NCBI GenBank assembly: GCA_012934845.2 | Contig: WNNJ02002080.1 | Coordinates: 1 to 64,000, forward strand | Length of the DNA: 64,000 nt | Origin: Pomphorhynchus laevis | Taxonomy: Eukaryota > Acanthocephala > Palaeacanthocephala > Echinorhynchida > Pomphorhynchidae | Reading direction: 5' to 3' | Shown: positions 54,165-64,000 of the stretch, in pieces | Layout of the letters: each line of letters starts with the position of its first letter | Numbering within the stretch: position 1 is the stretch's first letter | Notes under the pieces: generated by a model | Database searches by the model: none | The model's input: the letters and a program-made list of their open reading frames with translations, nothing else | Told to the model about the DNA's origin: nothing | Program-made: the position numbers and the translations under genes

Positions 54165-55115
54165 GGAATTTCAGTCCAAAGGGTATAAATAAACGGCAAA
54201 TTGTATAATTTTAAGAGAAATAAAATTTACAATTCGTTTATATAATGACTTAAATGCGTACTTTGGTAAGTTTATTAATAGTGAAAGCTTAAATACACTA
54301 AAAATTAAAATTGGGAAAGATTATATATTTGTTATTAATTTGTATTATAATAAAAAAGAAAATTAAAAAAAAACACAAAAATGTGTCTTCGACCGACACT
54401 CTCGACTGACACTATTCATACCGACACTATCTATTTTTACCAAAGTGATTACCAATATTTAATATTGGAATAAAACACTATTTCATTATTTATTCTAGAA
54501 AAGAATTTTTAGAACACAGAAAAGAAATAAATTTTCAGAATTCAAACACTTACAATTTTAGTACGCTTAATGCAAATTTAGATTTAGCAAATATTAAAAA
54601 AGCGTGACAAGGGATATATCTAGATATGAACATTAAATTAACATTAACTAAAACTACTATTAATTTATATCGTAAAGATGACATATTTAAATTTACAAGA
54701 ATCATATTTTGCATGAGCATTCATGCATACCATATAATTTAAAATATAATACATAAAATAATGAAATTTTATGAATTGCAACAATATGTAATGATATTGG
54801 CTTTCTTCAAAATCATTTAAATAATTTAATAGATACATATTTTAAACTAGGTTACTATAAAAATAACATCAAGCAGAAAATAGTAAAATATAAAAATCAA
54901 CACAATAATATAAAGAATAAATTTAAACTCTTAAGTGGCAAATTTTTATGGATGGATTATATATAATATACTTTGTATTAGAATAAGATACTAGATAGTT
55001 TTATCAGAGGAAATACATCATTAGCATGTATTTGGCCCCGCTGCTATGTTGGGTAGAGGAGTTATGGGCCGAAACGTGATAGCATAGCAGTTCCTCCTGA
55101 TGACCTCTATCTTGA
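54165..55115 (+). mobile_element. Permuted-PLE pieces ending in a complete 3' RNA block
   Basis: Plus-strand scraps of the RT N-half (54165-54340), the NSTKEFLE to LDLANIKKA region (54460-54605), then YLDMNIKLTLTKTTINLYRK, EHSCIPY, LQNHLNNLIDTYFKLGYYKN and the stop region, followed by the 3' RNA block (54966-55112: GGCCCC, CTGCTATGTT, GGGCCGAAAC, GCATAGCAG, CTGATGACCTC). It stops there, before the terminal 250 bp. Confidence 0.82.
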
Positions 55116-55234
55116 TATTAATGGCAACTTTTTAGTACAAGCAAACACAAGCGTCTACAAATAGTTGCTGTTACAAATATATAAAAATAATATATTTTAT
55201 TTTCTATAAAAATAAAATGAAAGCATTATTCTTA

Positions 55235-55395
55235 ATAAAACCAATATTAATGATAAAGAAGGTGTACATCTTGATATGAGCATTAAATTAACATTAACTA
55301 AAACTACTATTAATTTATATCGCTAAGATGACATATTTAAATTTACAAGAAACATATTTTTGCATGAGCATTCATATATGCTGTATAATATAAAA
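55235..55395 (+). mobile_element. Permuted-PLE scrap
   Basis: ILNKTNINDKEGVHLDMSIK, then the DDIFKFTRNIFLHEHS region; plus strand, lying between the two oppositely oriented copies. Confidence 0.8.
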
Positions 55396-57000
55396 TAAGC
55401 AAACTGAGTCTTAGTTATAAGACTCAGTTTATTTTGCATTATCAAAAATAATGCAAAATAAAAGTTAAATAGTTAAATAATAAAAAATTAATTAATAATA
55501 AATAATTGTTATAAGATTTTATATAATTTATATCAAGATGAATTATAAACTGAAATTAAAAAAAGTCATTTTTATGAATTGACTAATCGATAACAAACTA
55601 TGTATCAGAATAATGATTAGAGGTCATCAGGAGAAACTGCTATGCTATCAGGTTTCGGACCCTAACTCCTCTACCCAACATAGCAGCGGGGCCAAATACA
55701 TGCAAATGACGTATTTCCTCCGATAAAACTATCTAGTATCTTATTCTAATACAAAGTATATTATTTATTATCCATCCATAAAAATTTGCCACTTAAGAGT
55801 TTAAATTTATTCTTTATATTATTGTGTTGATTTATATATTTTACTATTTTCTGCTTGATGTTATTTTTATAGTAACCTAGTTTAAAATATGTATCTATTA
55901 AATTATTTAAATGATTTTGAAGAAAGCCAATATCATTACATATTGTTGCAATTCTTAAAATTTCATTATTTAATGTATTATATTTTATATTATATGGTAT
56001 GCATGAATGCTCATGCAAAAATATGTTTCTTGTAAATTAAAATATGTCATCTTTACGATATAAATTAATAGTAGTTTTAGTTAATGTTAATTTAATTGTT
56101 CATATCTAGATATACACCTTCTTTATCATTAATATTGGTTTTGTTAAGAATAAGGCTTTCTGGATAAATGTGTTCACTAATTGAATAAAAATTATTAGAA
56201 TTAAATACACATATATCATCAATGTATCGAAACATATATTTCATATATTTATATTGTTTAAGATTTAGTTTTTACACAGTTATGAACAAATTCATATTTT
56301 ATAAAGCTTAAAAACAAGTCAGCTATAATTGGGCTACTATTACCACCAATTGGAACACTTTTTACTTGTCTAAATATAGATGACCCTACTTTTAAATATT
56401 TTTGATTTATCAAAATATTTAAGGATTCTATTAATTCAATTTTATCCATATTAATATTTACTTAATGGTTTAATTTCTGTAAGATAGGCGTTATAATTAT
56501 TATAACATATATATATCTTTTTTCGAATATAAGATTAATTTATTTTTCTGACGCTTCTTCAATATCTACTAATTCTAGATTAGTATTAAGCGTTCTAAAA
56601 TCATATGTATTTATATTCTGAAAATTTATTCCTTTTGCCTGTTCTAAAAATTCTTTTGTAGAATTAATACTGAAATAGTGTTTTATACAGTATGAATTTC
56701 GATTACTTTGCAATATGTTTTAAAGTGTGCTTTAATTACTTTAAGTATTTTATTCATAAAGACAGAAAATGGTTTTAATATACATTTAAAAGCCTTACAC
56801 ATGAACATAGGTTTTATTGGATTTTCATGTAATTTTGGATTCCAATATAATATAGGTATAATTTTATTATCTGATTCAACCTTTATACCCTTTTTATCTA
56901 TTATAGACCAGTGACTTGTAATAATTGTTTCTAAACTTAACTCTCTACGTTCATATGTTGGATTTACATATAAATCATTAGAATTAACATCTTTCATTAT
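55396..57000 (-). mobile_element. Permuted PLE: RT and 3' end
   Basis: The minus strand holds, from right to left, the WNPKLHENP to NSTKEFLEQ region (56997-56640), motif 3, YMDKIELIESLNILINQKYL, FRQVKSVPIGGNSSPI, the YIDD region, then NDIGFLQNHLNNLIDTYFKL, KNKFKLLSGKFLWMDNK and stop (55761), then the 3' RNA block (55610-55760) and terminus (about 55396). This copy shows the true C-terminus of the ORF and the immediate start of the 3' region after it. Several frame changes are present. Confidence 0.88.
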
Positions 57001-57039
57001 AGAGGTTAATTCGTAATTTTTTTAATGAAAGATGTTAAC

Positions 57040-57720
57040 CTTATCATTAAAGAGATTAATTCTTTCATTAACCTCTTTCATATAATACATAAAATAATGA
57101 AATTTTAAGAAGTGCAACAATTTGTAACGATTTTGCGATATTGTATTTTTTTAAAATCATTTAAATAATTTTATAGATGCATATGCTAAACTAGGTTACT
57201 ATAAAAATATTATCAAACAGAAAATAGTAAAATATTTAAATCAACACAATAATATAAATTTAAAATCATGAGTGGAAAATGATTATGAATAATAAATAAT
57301 ATACTTCTTATTAGAATAAGATGCACCTCAAATTTCACCAGAGGAAATACGTCATTAGCACGTAATTACAAACCTGCTTTGATGGGTCGAGGAATAAGTG
57401 GCGAAAGTTGATAACATAGCAGTTCCTTCTGATGACCTCTAATTATTATTCGGTTTTTATATATAAATAAATATAAATAATTGCAAGTATAAGATACTTA
57501 GACACAATTAGCTGATCTAATTTGTTCTTATTGTTTCCATACACACGTATGGTTATTATAAGTCAATTCCTAAAATTGACTTTTATTTGAAATTTCAATT
57601 CTTAATTTTAACTTGATATTATTATATTAAATCTTATAAAGTTTTTAATTGTTTATAATTGTATTATTTAATTATTTAAAAATATTATAAATTACGTAGG
57701 TTCAGTTGGCTGATTTGATT
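57040..57720 (+). mobile_element. Permuted PLE 3' end, diverged
   Basis: From FQNHLNNFIDAYAKLGYYKN-type sequence through the stop region, the RNA block (57303-57440) with hairpin ATACGT/ACGTAA, CTGATGACCTC and on to the terminus GGTTCAGTTGGCTGATTTGA near 57715. The hairpin pairs are G-C where most copies have A-U, a compensatory difference. Confidence 0.8.
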
Positions 57721-58155
57721 TATTAACTCCTAGATAAATACACGTAAACAATAGTTGATGTCTCATTAAAATGTCTCATAAAATCGATAATAAATCAATT
57801 GAAATTATCTAATTTAAAATTTTTAATTATCCATTAATTGTAAGTAGTTGATAATCCATTATTGGTAAAGAATTATTGGATCTGCATCAAAAATAGGGGG
57901 AAATTGTATTTGATATTTTGCTAACATCTTTGTTAGCATCTTCAGAAAACTACTCATAATTTTCTGCGTAAAAATACTGCATGTTATGTTTTGAAGATAC
58001 TAACGTAATTTATGCTAAGATGCTAAGTTAGCGAAATATAAATATAATGTTCCTCCTTTTTTATTATGTTCCAATAATTCTTTATCTAATTATTATTCAG
58101 CAAATGACAATGTGGTTTTTGGATCAACTTATCAAAGGAACAAATCAGAAATTAC

Positions 58156-58308
58156 CTTCCATGTATCTTCGCAAATTCTGATGTTTAGACCACTTAAGGT
58201 TAGTTCCGGGATGAATTATCGCTAGAATTACTAATTGCTCAAGCAAATTAAGTGTTTGGTCTGAAATGTCACTATAAATATTTTGATTATCAGCCTCGAT
58301 TGCAGCAA
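58156..58308 (-). CDS. UBR1/2-type E3 ligase exon
   Basis: A 153-nt exon after CTTTATTTTAG and before GTAATT. It reads AAIEADNQNIYSDISDQTLN, LLEQLVILAIIHPGTNLKWS, KHQNLRRYME. It joins in phase (G+GT) to the exon at 51776-51964 across a 6.2-kb intron full of PLE copies. Helical region of the UBR protein; function as for the other exons. Confidence 0.78.
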
Positions 58309-58335
58309 CTAAAATAAAGAATGTAAAAACTAAAC

Positions 58336-58441
58336 CGGTAAAAAGATAAAACCGACTATTGCATCGAACAGTATAAATAAATGAGTTAATATGATATATT
58401 TGCTGGTTCCAAGATAGATGTGGTTGAACCTTGTGCTGTGA
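58336..58441 (-). CDS. Possible further UBR exon
   Basis: After TTTCTATTTAG the minus strand is open: SQHKVQPHLSWNQQIYHINS, FIYTVRCNSRFYLFT, up to ACCG before GTTTAG. The sequence resembles the '(P)-LTSWECTAFTIQAIENLL' region of UBR1/2. The implied intron to the next exon is only 27 nt, too short for normal splicing, so the true donor may be different or this may not be an exon. Confidence 0.4.
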
Positions 58442-58447
58442 CTAAAT

Positions 58448-58770
58448 AGAAATATCTTTAAAAAAGCTGGTATCAGGAGATACAACAAGTAGCAATTTAT
58501 AGATTTGTAAATTTATAAATTTGTTCATATCACCGATAACTTTATCTAATACAAAGTAAATCGATGACTCCGCTCTTTAAATAAAAGCCATAAACAATTA
58601 AATGTAAAAAAGCGGAAAGTACTTTCCATAAATCTAGAAAGAATTTGAGGTTGAGAGTAAATTATAACTTAACTACAACATCGTAATTCATGATTCAAGC
58701 AAAAAAAATTAATTTCGTAATACGTTCCGAGAAAATTTTATTATCATAAATACTTAAATATTTTGAATAC
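58448..58770. other. No gene seen
   Basis: AT-rich flank between the UBR exon region and the MITE; no signal recognised. Confidence 0.45.
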
Positions 58771-58773
58771 TTA

Positions 58774-58934
58774 GATAGTTTTACTGGAACGAAAAATACA
58801 ATAATTTCCGTATATTAAAAAGATTATTTTAATTAATCATTTTATTGTAATCCTGATGATAGAAGGAGCTATCGAAATATTGTAGTTTCTAACTAAAGGG
58901 AAATTTTTTTCTCTTTCGTTCCAGTAAAACTATC
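58774..58934. repeat. 161-bp MITE with TA target duplication
   Basis: GATAGTTTTACTGGAACGAAA at the left and its exact complement at the right, flanked by TA on both sides (58772-58773, 58935-58936). TA duplication and short perfect repeats fit a Tc1/mariner-derived MITE. It has no coding capacity. Confidence 0.85.
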
Positions 58935-58939
58935 TAATC

Positions 58940-59425
58940 GAAAAGATTATGATTATGGGTGTAGTATGCGCTAGTATTAATACTGTAATTCTCAAACCTA
59001 AATTTTGAAAATGATTATAATTTTGATGAATTTGATGCTTATATAATGAATTTTAGAACGCGATTGCACTTATAATCAGATCTATAATACAAGCAAATTG
59101 TGATTTATCTATGATTTACTTAGTGATAAACAGCTTTCTTATTACTAAATAAATATATTCAAATTAATTTTATTAATGTACTTGAAAACATCTGATGAAA
59201 TAATACGTTTTTATTCTTTAGTTCATATGAATAATTCATAATTCAGTATTACTGAATGTAATTATAATTAGTGTAATAATTATACAAATAATTAAATAAT
59301 CTATATAAATAAATATTAATTATCAAAATTAATAATTTTTATATTAATGTATATTTAATAATGTATTATTAATGTCTTATATAGTTACTAATACTTGTCA
59401 GTTTATATTAATATTATTAATATTA
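58940..59425. other. No gene seen
   Basis: AT-rich, ending in TTAATATTAATAATG next to the group A element. Confidence 0.5.
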
Positions 59426-59668
59426 ATAATGGCACAGCGGTCAACTTCAGGACTTACTGGACGAAGCTCGTGTACTCTAACGAAAATGTATATTAAATAC
59501 CAACATAGTCAAACGTGTTGACTGGAAAAAACGCTTCTCGTCATTGATCAAATCTGGCAATACCACCGCTGCGATCAAAACCCTGGAACAATCGGACAAA
59601 GTCGATTGTTCGATATTTCATTGGGACGATGATTTCAACGGCGTAGTGTACGTTAGATATTAAGTGAA

Positions 59669-60223
59669 ATGCATCCGGAGGGCATGATCGCTGACCAGGA
59701 AGCATTACTGCAAAGGTCACTGCCAAATTGTGTCGTTCATCATGACGTTGTCTTTACCGTGATAGACGCGGACCGTGTAATTGCTGCTGCCTTGAAGACT
59801 AGTGGAGGTGCTGGACCATCAGGGGTCACTGCCCATGAGTTCAAGCGAATGTTAACGACATTCAAGACGCATTCACGAAATTTGGTGGATATAATCTCGC
59901 ATTTGGCATTTCGGATTGCGACGGATAAAATTGATTTTGAGGTGTTGGAACCTTTGGTCGCATTACGTCTCATCGCATTGAACAAAAATTCTGGCGTCAG
60001 ACCTATAGGGATAAAAGAGGCACTAAAAAGAATCACATGTAAAACATTTGGGAATGTATTCAAGTCTGACCCTCAAGCTGTAGCAGGCCGTGAACAATTG
60101 TGTGCTGCACAACGTGGTGGAATAGAATACGCGATCCACTCGTTATCAGAGCAATACCACTCACATTCTGAAATGGGAATTCTCTCCATTGATGCCAAGC
60201 AGGCGTTTAACAGAATCAGCTGA
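59669..60223 (+). pseudogene. Group A reverse transcriptase, fingers and motif A
   Basis: 184 codons: ADRVIAAALKTSGGAGPSGV, TAHEFKRMLTTFKTHSRNLV, LIALNKNSGVRPIGIKEALK (signature), VAGREQLCAAQRGGIEYAIH, MGILSIDAKQAFNRIS (motif A Asp present). The frame ends just after motif A. Confidence 0.82.
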
Positions 60224-60304
60224 AAATTAAGGTTAGCAATTATTTGGATGGTTTGTCCATCGATGGGTCGCATGCTTAATAACATGTATGGAGGTCATGC
60301 GATC

Positions 60305-60841
60305 ATGGTTTGAGATGGCGGTGATATACTATCGAAAGAGGGCTTTACCCAAGGCGACCCGCTTGCAATGGTCGCTTTTGCAGCGATATCGTTGTCACTA
60401 ATTAATAGAATATAAACAAGGATTCCGAGCATCACGCAGCGATGGTATGCAGATGACTCAACTTTTCTTAGACCGCTGAAAGATTTGAGAGTTATATGGG
60501 ATATCTTGCAAACCACTGGTCATCAATATGAGTATTTTGTTAACGACATAAAGAGTAATCTTCTCTATTTTCATTCATGTACCAAAGTCGGACATGAACT
60601 GTTCGCGGAAACGAATGTCTCGATGTCCAAACGCGGTGTGATACTGCTAGGAGCACCCATGGGTTCCATTGACTTCGTTGAAGAGCAAGTGACGTGCGAT
60701 ACTGGTCGATGGCAGAATATCGTATCAAAGATTAGTACTATCTCGGACGTTGATGCTCACTATGCCTATGGGGCCTATGTTCATGCCTTCAAGTATAAAT
60801 GGGTTCACCTTTTACGTACAACGGCGTGCTCTTCTGAATGA
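60305..60841 (+). pseudogene. Group A reverse transcriptase, motifs B and C and thumb
   Basis: LSKEGFTQGDPLAMVAFAA (motif B, 'QGDPLAM'), ITQRWYADDSTFLRPL (motif C, ADD present), then YFVNDIKSNLLYFHSCTKVG, KRGVILLGAPMGSIDFVEEQ, HAFKYKWVHLLRTTACS. The two halves are in different frames. 'GAPMGS' is the group's thumb signature. Confidence 0.78.
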
Positions 60842-61343
60842 TTTAAACCGCTAGGTGATGATATCTTCGATGTATTTGCGTCTAAAACATTTGATCACCC
60901 CACTTCATCAATCCTCAAATCAATATACAATCTTCCACTACGTATGGGCAATCTTGGGATGATGGATCCAGTAAAGGAAGCAGAACATTAATATATGGAC
61001 TCTAAAATGCTGTGCAAAGCATACGATGATATTACAAATCCAGTCCAAAGACATACTCAGCAGATGATGACAGCCAGCACCATTAAGGATATGAACAACA
61101 AGCGCCACACCGATAAGCTAAATGAGATAAACAAGTTTGGTAGAGAAGGCATGTATAGACACCTACAGGTTGCTGCTTTAAAGAGTGCATCCAGCTGGCT
61201 TACATTATGACCACTAGAACAACAGAGGCTTCATCTTAAACTCTCTCATCTTCATCGAGAGAGTTTCGGGATGCTCTAGCTGCTCGCTTCAACTGGACCC
61301 CTACAGGTATGGCGAAAAATGTATTTGTGGCGACAATCAGAAC

Positions 61344-61864
61344 ATGACACATGCTCTTTTCTGTAAAAGGGGTGCCCTGCCTATTATCCGACACAACGTG
61401 ATTCGCGAAATAGTGGCTGACACATTGACAATTGTATGCAATGGAGTGGGACTTGAACCTCAGCTGGAACCGGTACCCGAATCAATTCCTTTCCAACGGG
61501 TCACAACTGCAAAAAACCAGATGCCTGCCCAGATATCGTATGTTGCGACCTGTTTGGCGGCAGGATAGAGCGAACGTATTTTGACGTTTGTATTGTTAAC
61601 AGCAATGCTCCATCATACCAGTCAAAATCCGTTTCATCTTGCTTTGAGTATCACGAGATGCGAAAACGCAACAAATATGAAGAGCGAATAAAAGAGGTGG
61701 AACACAGTACATTCTGTCCGATAGTTATAGCCGCGACTGGTGGGATCGGACTATCAGCGGATGCCATTATCAAGACGATTGCGCGGAAGCTAAACAAAAA
61801 AGAGAGCCCTATACGCGGATTCCGTCGTCTGGTTACGAACGAAAATAAGCCTCTCCCTTGCTAG
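61344..61864 (+). pseudogene. Group A restriction-like nuclease region and C-terminus
   Basis: HALFCKRGALPIIRHNVIRE followed by PAQISYVATCLAAG, then in a new frame RIFDVCIVNSNAPSYQSKSV, YHEMRKRNKYEERIKEVEHS, TFCPIVIAATGGIGLSADAI, ARKLNKKESPIRGFRRLV. The order (C...RH, D-x-D region, FDV-V-N acidic strand, E helix) resembles PD-(D/E)xK nucleases of non-LTR elements. The C-terminal block is the one found alone at 12.6 and 30.7 kb. Confidence 0.7.
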
Positions 61865-62224
61865 GGCAGTCTCCATGTGCTTGCGAGCTCACTGATTCGC
61901 GCGACATTTACCTATTGTAACATCTAAGGACGTCCAAGCTCAAATACGGATAACGCGGTATGCTATGTCGACATCCTCAAGAGATTTGATTTAGCAATGA
62001 GTTATTTAAGTCATTGACATAACGATTGCGAATTAAAGATAGCTGATAGTCGTTGACATAACGATAGCTGATTTTAATGATTGTTGCTCGCTAGGAGACG
62101 TTCGTAACATTGTATTTTGCTTTGACTAATAAGTATCCTCACTCAAAAAAATTAATATTATCAAAATTAATATTGAATTTATTTATTAATTATTAGTTTG
62201 ATATATATTATCATGATTATTATT

Positions 62225-63355
62225 AAAGGTTCTGGATACTATACGTCAGCACTCCTCCTTGTACGCTGTGTTTATCGATTTTGCTAAGGCCTTTGATTCT
62301 ATAGATAGAGCGTTGCTTTTGTCAAAGCTTCATAAAGAAGTGAATGTTCATGGTGATTTTCTATTACTTCTCGAAAGGATCCTAGCGCCTAGTTCATTAC
62401 GAATTTTTGACGGCGTGAATTACTCCGAAGTATTTACCACCAGTCGTGGAGTACAACAGGGAGATCCGCTTAGCCCGTTATTATTCTCTTTTTTTTGTTG
62501 GACCTTCCAAATTTTATTCGTTCATCAGTATCAGATGTTACAACTATATTGTATGCGGATGGTTTAGCCTTGATAACATTAAATAAGGATAACGCTCAAT
62601 TGGCGATTTCAGCTCTGTTAAATTATTGCGAAACTAATGGACTCATTATTAATACAGAAAAATCCAAAATTATTAAATTCAGAAAAGGTGGACCTTGTCG
62701 TCGTGATGACGTGCTGTATATCAAGGACAATATTTTAGAGTTTGTATCAACATATAAGTATCTTGAATTTTTGCTTAGCTCGCGATGGTCATTCAAAGCG
62801 CATCTATTGAAACAATCTGCAAAAGTATTGAAATCTACGAATGCTGCTTCTAAACTTGGATTACTTTCGTTTGAGGGTGCGGTTAGTTACTTTAACATAA
62901 TGCTGCTACCTATTTTGAGTTATGGACTTAAATGTTTCTGGACCGATTTGTTACAAACGGATTTTCAGATAATTGACAAATGTTTCTGGCAATTCCTAAA
63001 CCGAGTGGTAGAAATCTCCCCTAAAGCTTCCTCTACGGCTGTGGCCGTCCTTAGTAGATCAACACCCTTGTCAGTAAAAATATTAAATGATTTACATCTT
63101 GACTCGACAGATGCTTAGTCCTTACTTATCCCCTTTGCAATTAAAACTTATTGACAAGGGTCAGTTGTACTTGTGATTAGCTTATGCATTTCATTGTACT
63201 AACATTACAGTTTTTATACGCAATGCTGGCTACCTCACTTTATTCTATTTTGTTTGATTATTTTGATTACTATGCTACTGTTTCCGTTACTATGCTACTG
63301 TTTCTGTTTAAGGGCTTTTGTGTTACCCGAAGCCGACAGGCGTTGACAAGAAAAT
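62225..63355 (+). mobile_element. LINE RT and 3' tail (APE-type, clade uncertain)
   Basis: HSSLYAVFIDFAKAFDSIDR (motif A), SRGVQQGDPLSPLLFSF (motif B), then with a frame change TILYADGLALITLNKDNAQL (motif C with ADG in place of ADD), NGLIINTEKSKIIKFRKGG, STYKYLEFLLSSRWSFKAHL, FNIMLLPILSYGLKCFW. The tail ends GAAAATAAAAACGCTGCATT near 63355. It is 5' truncated at the palm. Motif C lost its second Asp, so it is inactive. Confidence 0.75.
62259..63118 (+). pseudogene. LINE reverse transcriptase palm and thumb
   Basis: Two overlapping frames (62259-62567 and 62495-63118) cover motif A to the connection region. The second runs 207 codons without a stop, so the copy is fairly young. The break lies within the LLFSF stretch between motif B and motif C. 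Confidence 0.75.
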
Positions 63356-63409
63356 AAAAACGCTGCATTATTATTTAAAAAAGATAAAGAGTTATCTTTT
63401 AACTCTATA

Positions 63410-64000
63410 AAGAGTTATGGAGAGCGACACTTTGATATCGGAAGAAGGTTTTACTCAGGGAGATCCCTTGTCCATGGCGGCATTTGCCGCTGCTTCTCTT
63501 CCTCTTATTAAGGAATTACAGACATTAGTTCCTGGAATAGTTCATCATTGGTATGCAGACGATGGCGCATGTGTAGGTACATATAATGATTTAACCAAAC
63601 TTTGGGATGTGTTGCAAGATATAAGCGGTCGATATGGATATCACATTAATCCTGTCAAATGCACAATCTTAATACACAGCGAAAACCATCTTCACAAAGA
63701 CAAATATTTTACAGACCGTGGAGTTCAAGTAAATACAAACGGCATAAAACTACTTGGCAGCTATATAGGCAATCAAGAATTTATCGAATTCGAAGTTAAA
63801 CGTCTGGTCGAGTATTGGATAGAGGAAGTCAAAATTATAAAGAACATTGCAAAGTGGGATGGCCAGGTTGCATTCGTCTTACTTACAAAGAGCCTTCAAT
63901 TCAAGTGGAAACAATTACTGAGAAGCTGCATTGTTGAGTCACACTGGTTTAGTCCTTTAGTTTGCGAAGTCATTGATGGTCTGTTACCAGAGATTACCGG
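63410..64000 (+). mobile_element. Group A retroelement, RT C-half, running off the window
   Basis: Open from 63417 to the window end: ESDTLISEEGFTQGDPLSMA (motif B), PGIVHHWYADDGACVGTYND (motif C, ADD intact), GRYGYHINPVKCTILIHSEN, DRGVQVNTNGIKLLGSYIGN, VAFVLLTKSLQFKWKQLLRS, VCEVIDGLLPEITG. No stop in about 194 codons, so this is the best-preserved group A stretch here. The upstream half is missing (5' truncated at 63410); the downstream part lies outside the window. Confidence 0.82.

Larger units (their letters stand above)
59430..61950 (+). mobile_element. Group A retroelement, nearly full protein region, broken
   Basis: The longest group A copy. Blocks in order: WKKRFSSLIKSGNTTAAIKT (59.51 kb), RT fingers and motif A (59669-60223), GFTQGDPLAMVAFAAISLSL (motif B), RWYADDSTFLRPLKDLR (motif C, intact ADD), GVILLGAPMGSIDFVEEQV, YAYGAYVHAFKYKWVHLLRT, LRMGNLGMMDPVKEAEH, then MTHALFCKRGALPIIRHNVI (His/Cys block before the nuclease), AGRIFDVCIVNSNAPSYQSK (acidic nuclease strand), FCPIVIAATGGIGLSADAII (C-terminal block). 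Five or six stops or shifts make it inactive. Clade name uncertain; it shares the RT plus C-terminal restriction-like nuclease plan of early-branching non-LTR elements. Confidence 0.78.

Overview
The window is AT-rich animal nuclear DNA, most likely from an invertebrate. It has short spliceosomal introns (44-55 nt where not invaded), host genes with good metazoan matches (a UBR1/UBR2-type E3 ligase, a rhodopsin-class GPCR, a PET117-like first exon), and dense, broken non-LTR and Penelope-like retroelements plus a Merlin DNA transposon. No bacterial-style gene organisation is seen.

Host genes. (1) A two-exon 3' gene end coding a C-terminal membrane anchor at 6.8-7.15 kb (+). (2) A first exon resembling the mitochondrial assembly factor PET117 at 26.44-26.54 kb (-). 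(3) An intact intronless class A GPCR at 27.90-29.01 kb (+). (4) The 3' half of a UBR-family N-recognin ubiquitin ligase, running right to left from about 58.4 kb to its stop at 39.24 kb. At least seven of its exons can be read with matching splice phases. Its introns are either about 50 bp or several kb of transposon debris.

Mobile DNA. The commonest repeat is a Penelope-like element (PLE) whose GIY-YIG endonuclease lies upstream of the reverse transcriptase. This is the permuted order known from Naiad/Chlamys PLEs. Pieces occur at 0.1-1.1, 2.1-2.7, 7.2-7.4, 8.9-13.5, 14.2-15.9, 19.3-20.8, 21.8-26.2, 29.3, 30.1-31.5, 34.7-35.9, 46.4-48.7 and 54.2-57.7 kb. The 8.9-13.4 kb copy is the most complete and carries two dated insertions. 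The 3' non-coding end is repeated about ten times and folds into a conserved pseudoknot-like RNA with hammerhead-like boxes. Canonical PLE remnants (endonuclease C-terminal) are also present (13.5-14.2, 18.3-18.95, 43.3-45.1 kb).

Other elements. Two related groups of reverse transcriptases carry a C-terminal restriction-like nuclease region. I call them A ('NKNSGVRPIG' type: 12.6, 30.7, 40.1-41.8, 59.4-61.9, 63.4-64.0 kb) and B ('NKKDGGLRPI' type: 4.2-6.4, 29.5, 31.6-32.6 kb). There is also an R2-like C-terminus (33.2-34.6 kb), several apurinic-endonuclease-type LINE fragments (23.5, 26.9, 36.3-38.7, 42.8, 62.2-63.3 kb), a whole Merlin element with 8-bp target duplication (15.99-18.26 kb), foldback/MITE-like repeats, and a chimeric insertion carrying a hormone-sensitive-lipase fragment (10.29-11.68 kb).

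As a whole this looks like a low-gene-density region in which small host exons survive between successive layers of retroelements. The candidates for something undescribed are the structured RNA at the 3' end of the permuted PLE and a foldback repeat with the same box order.
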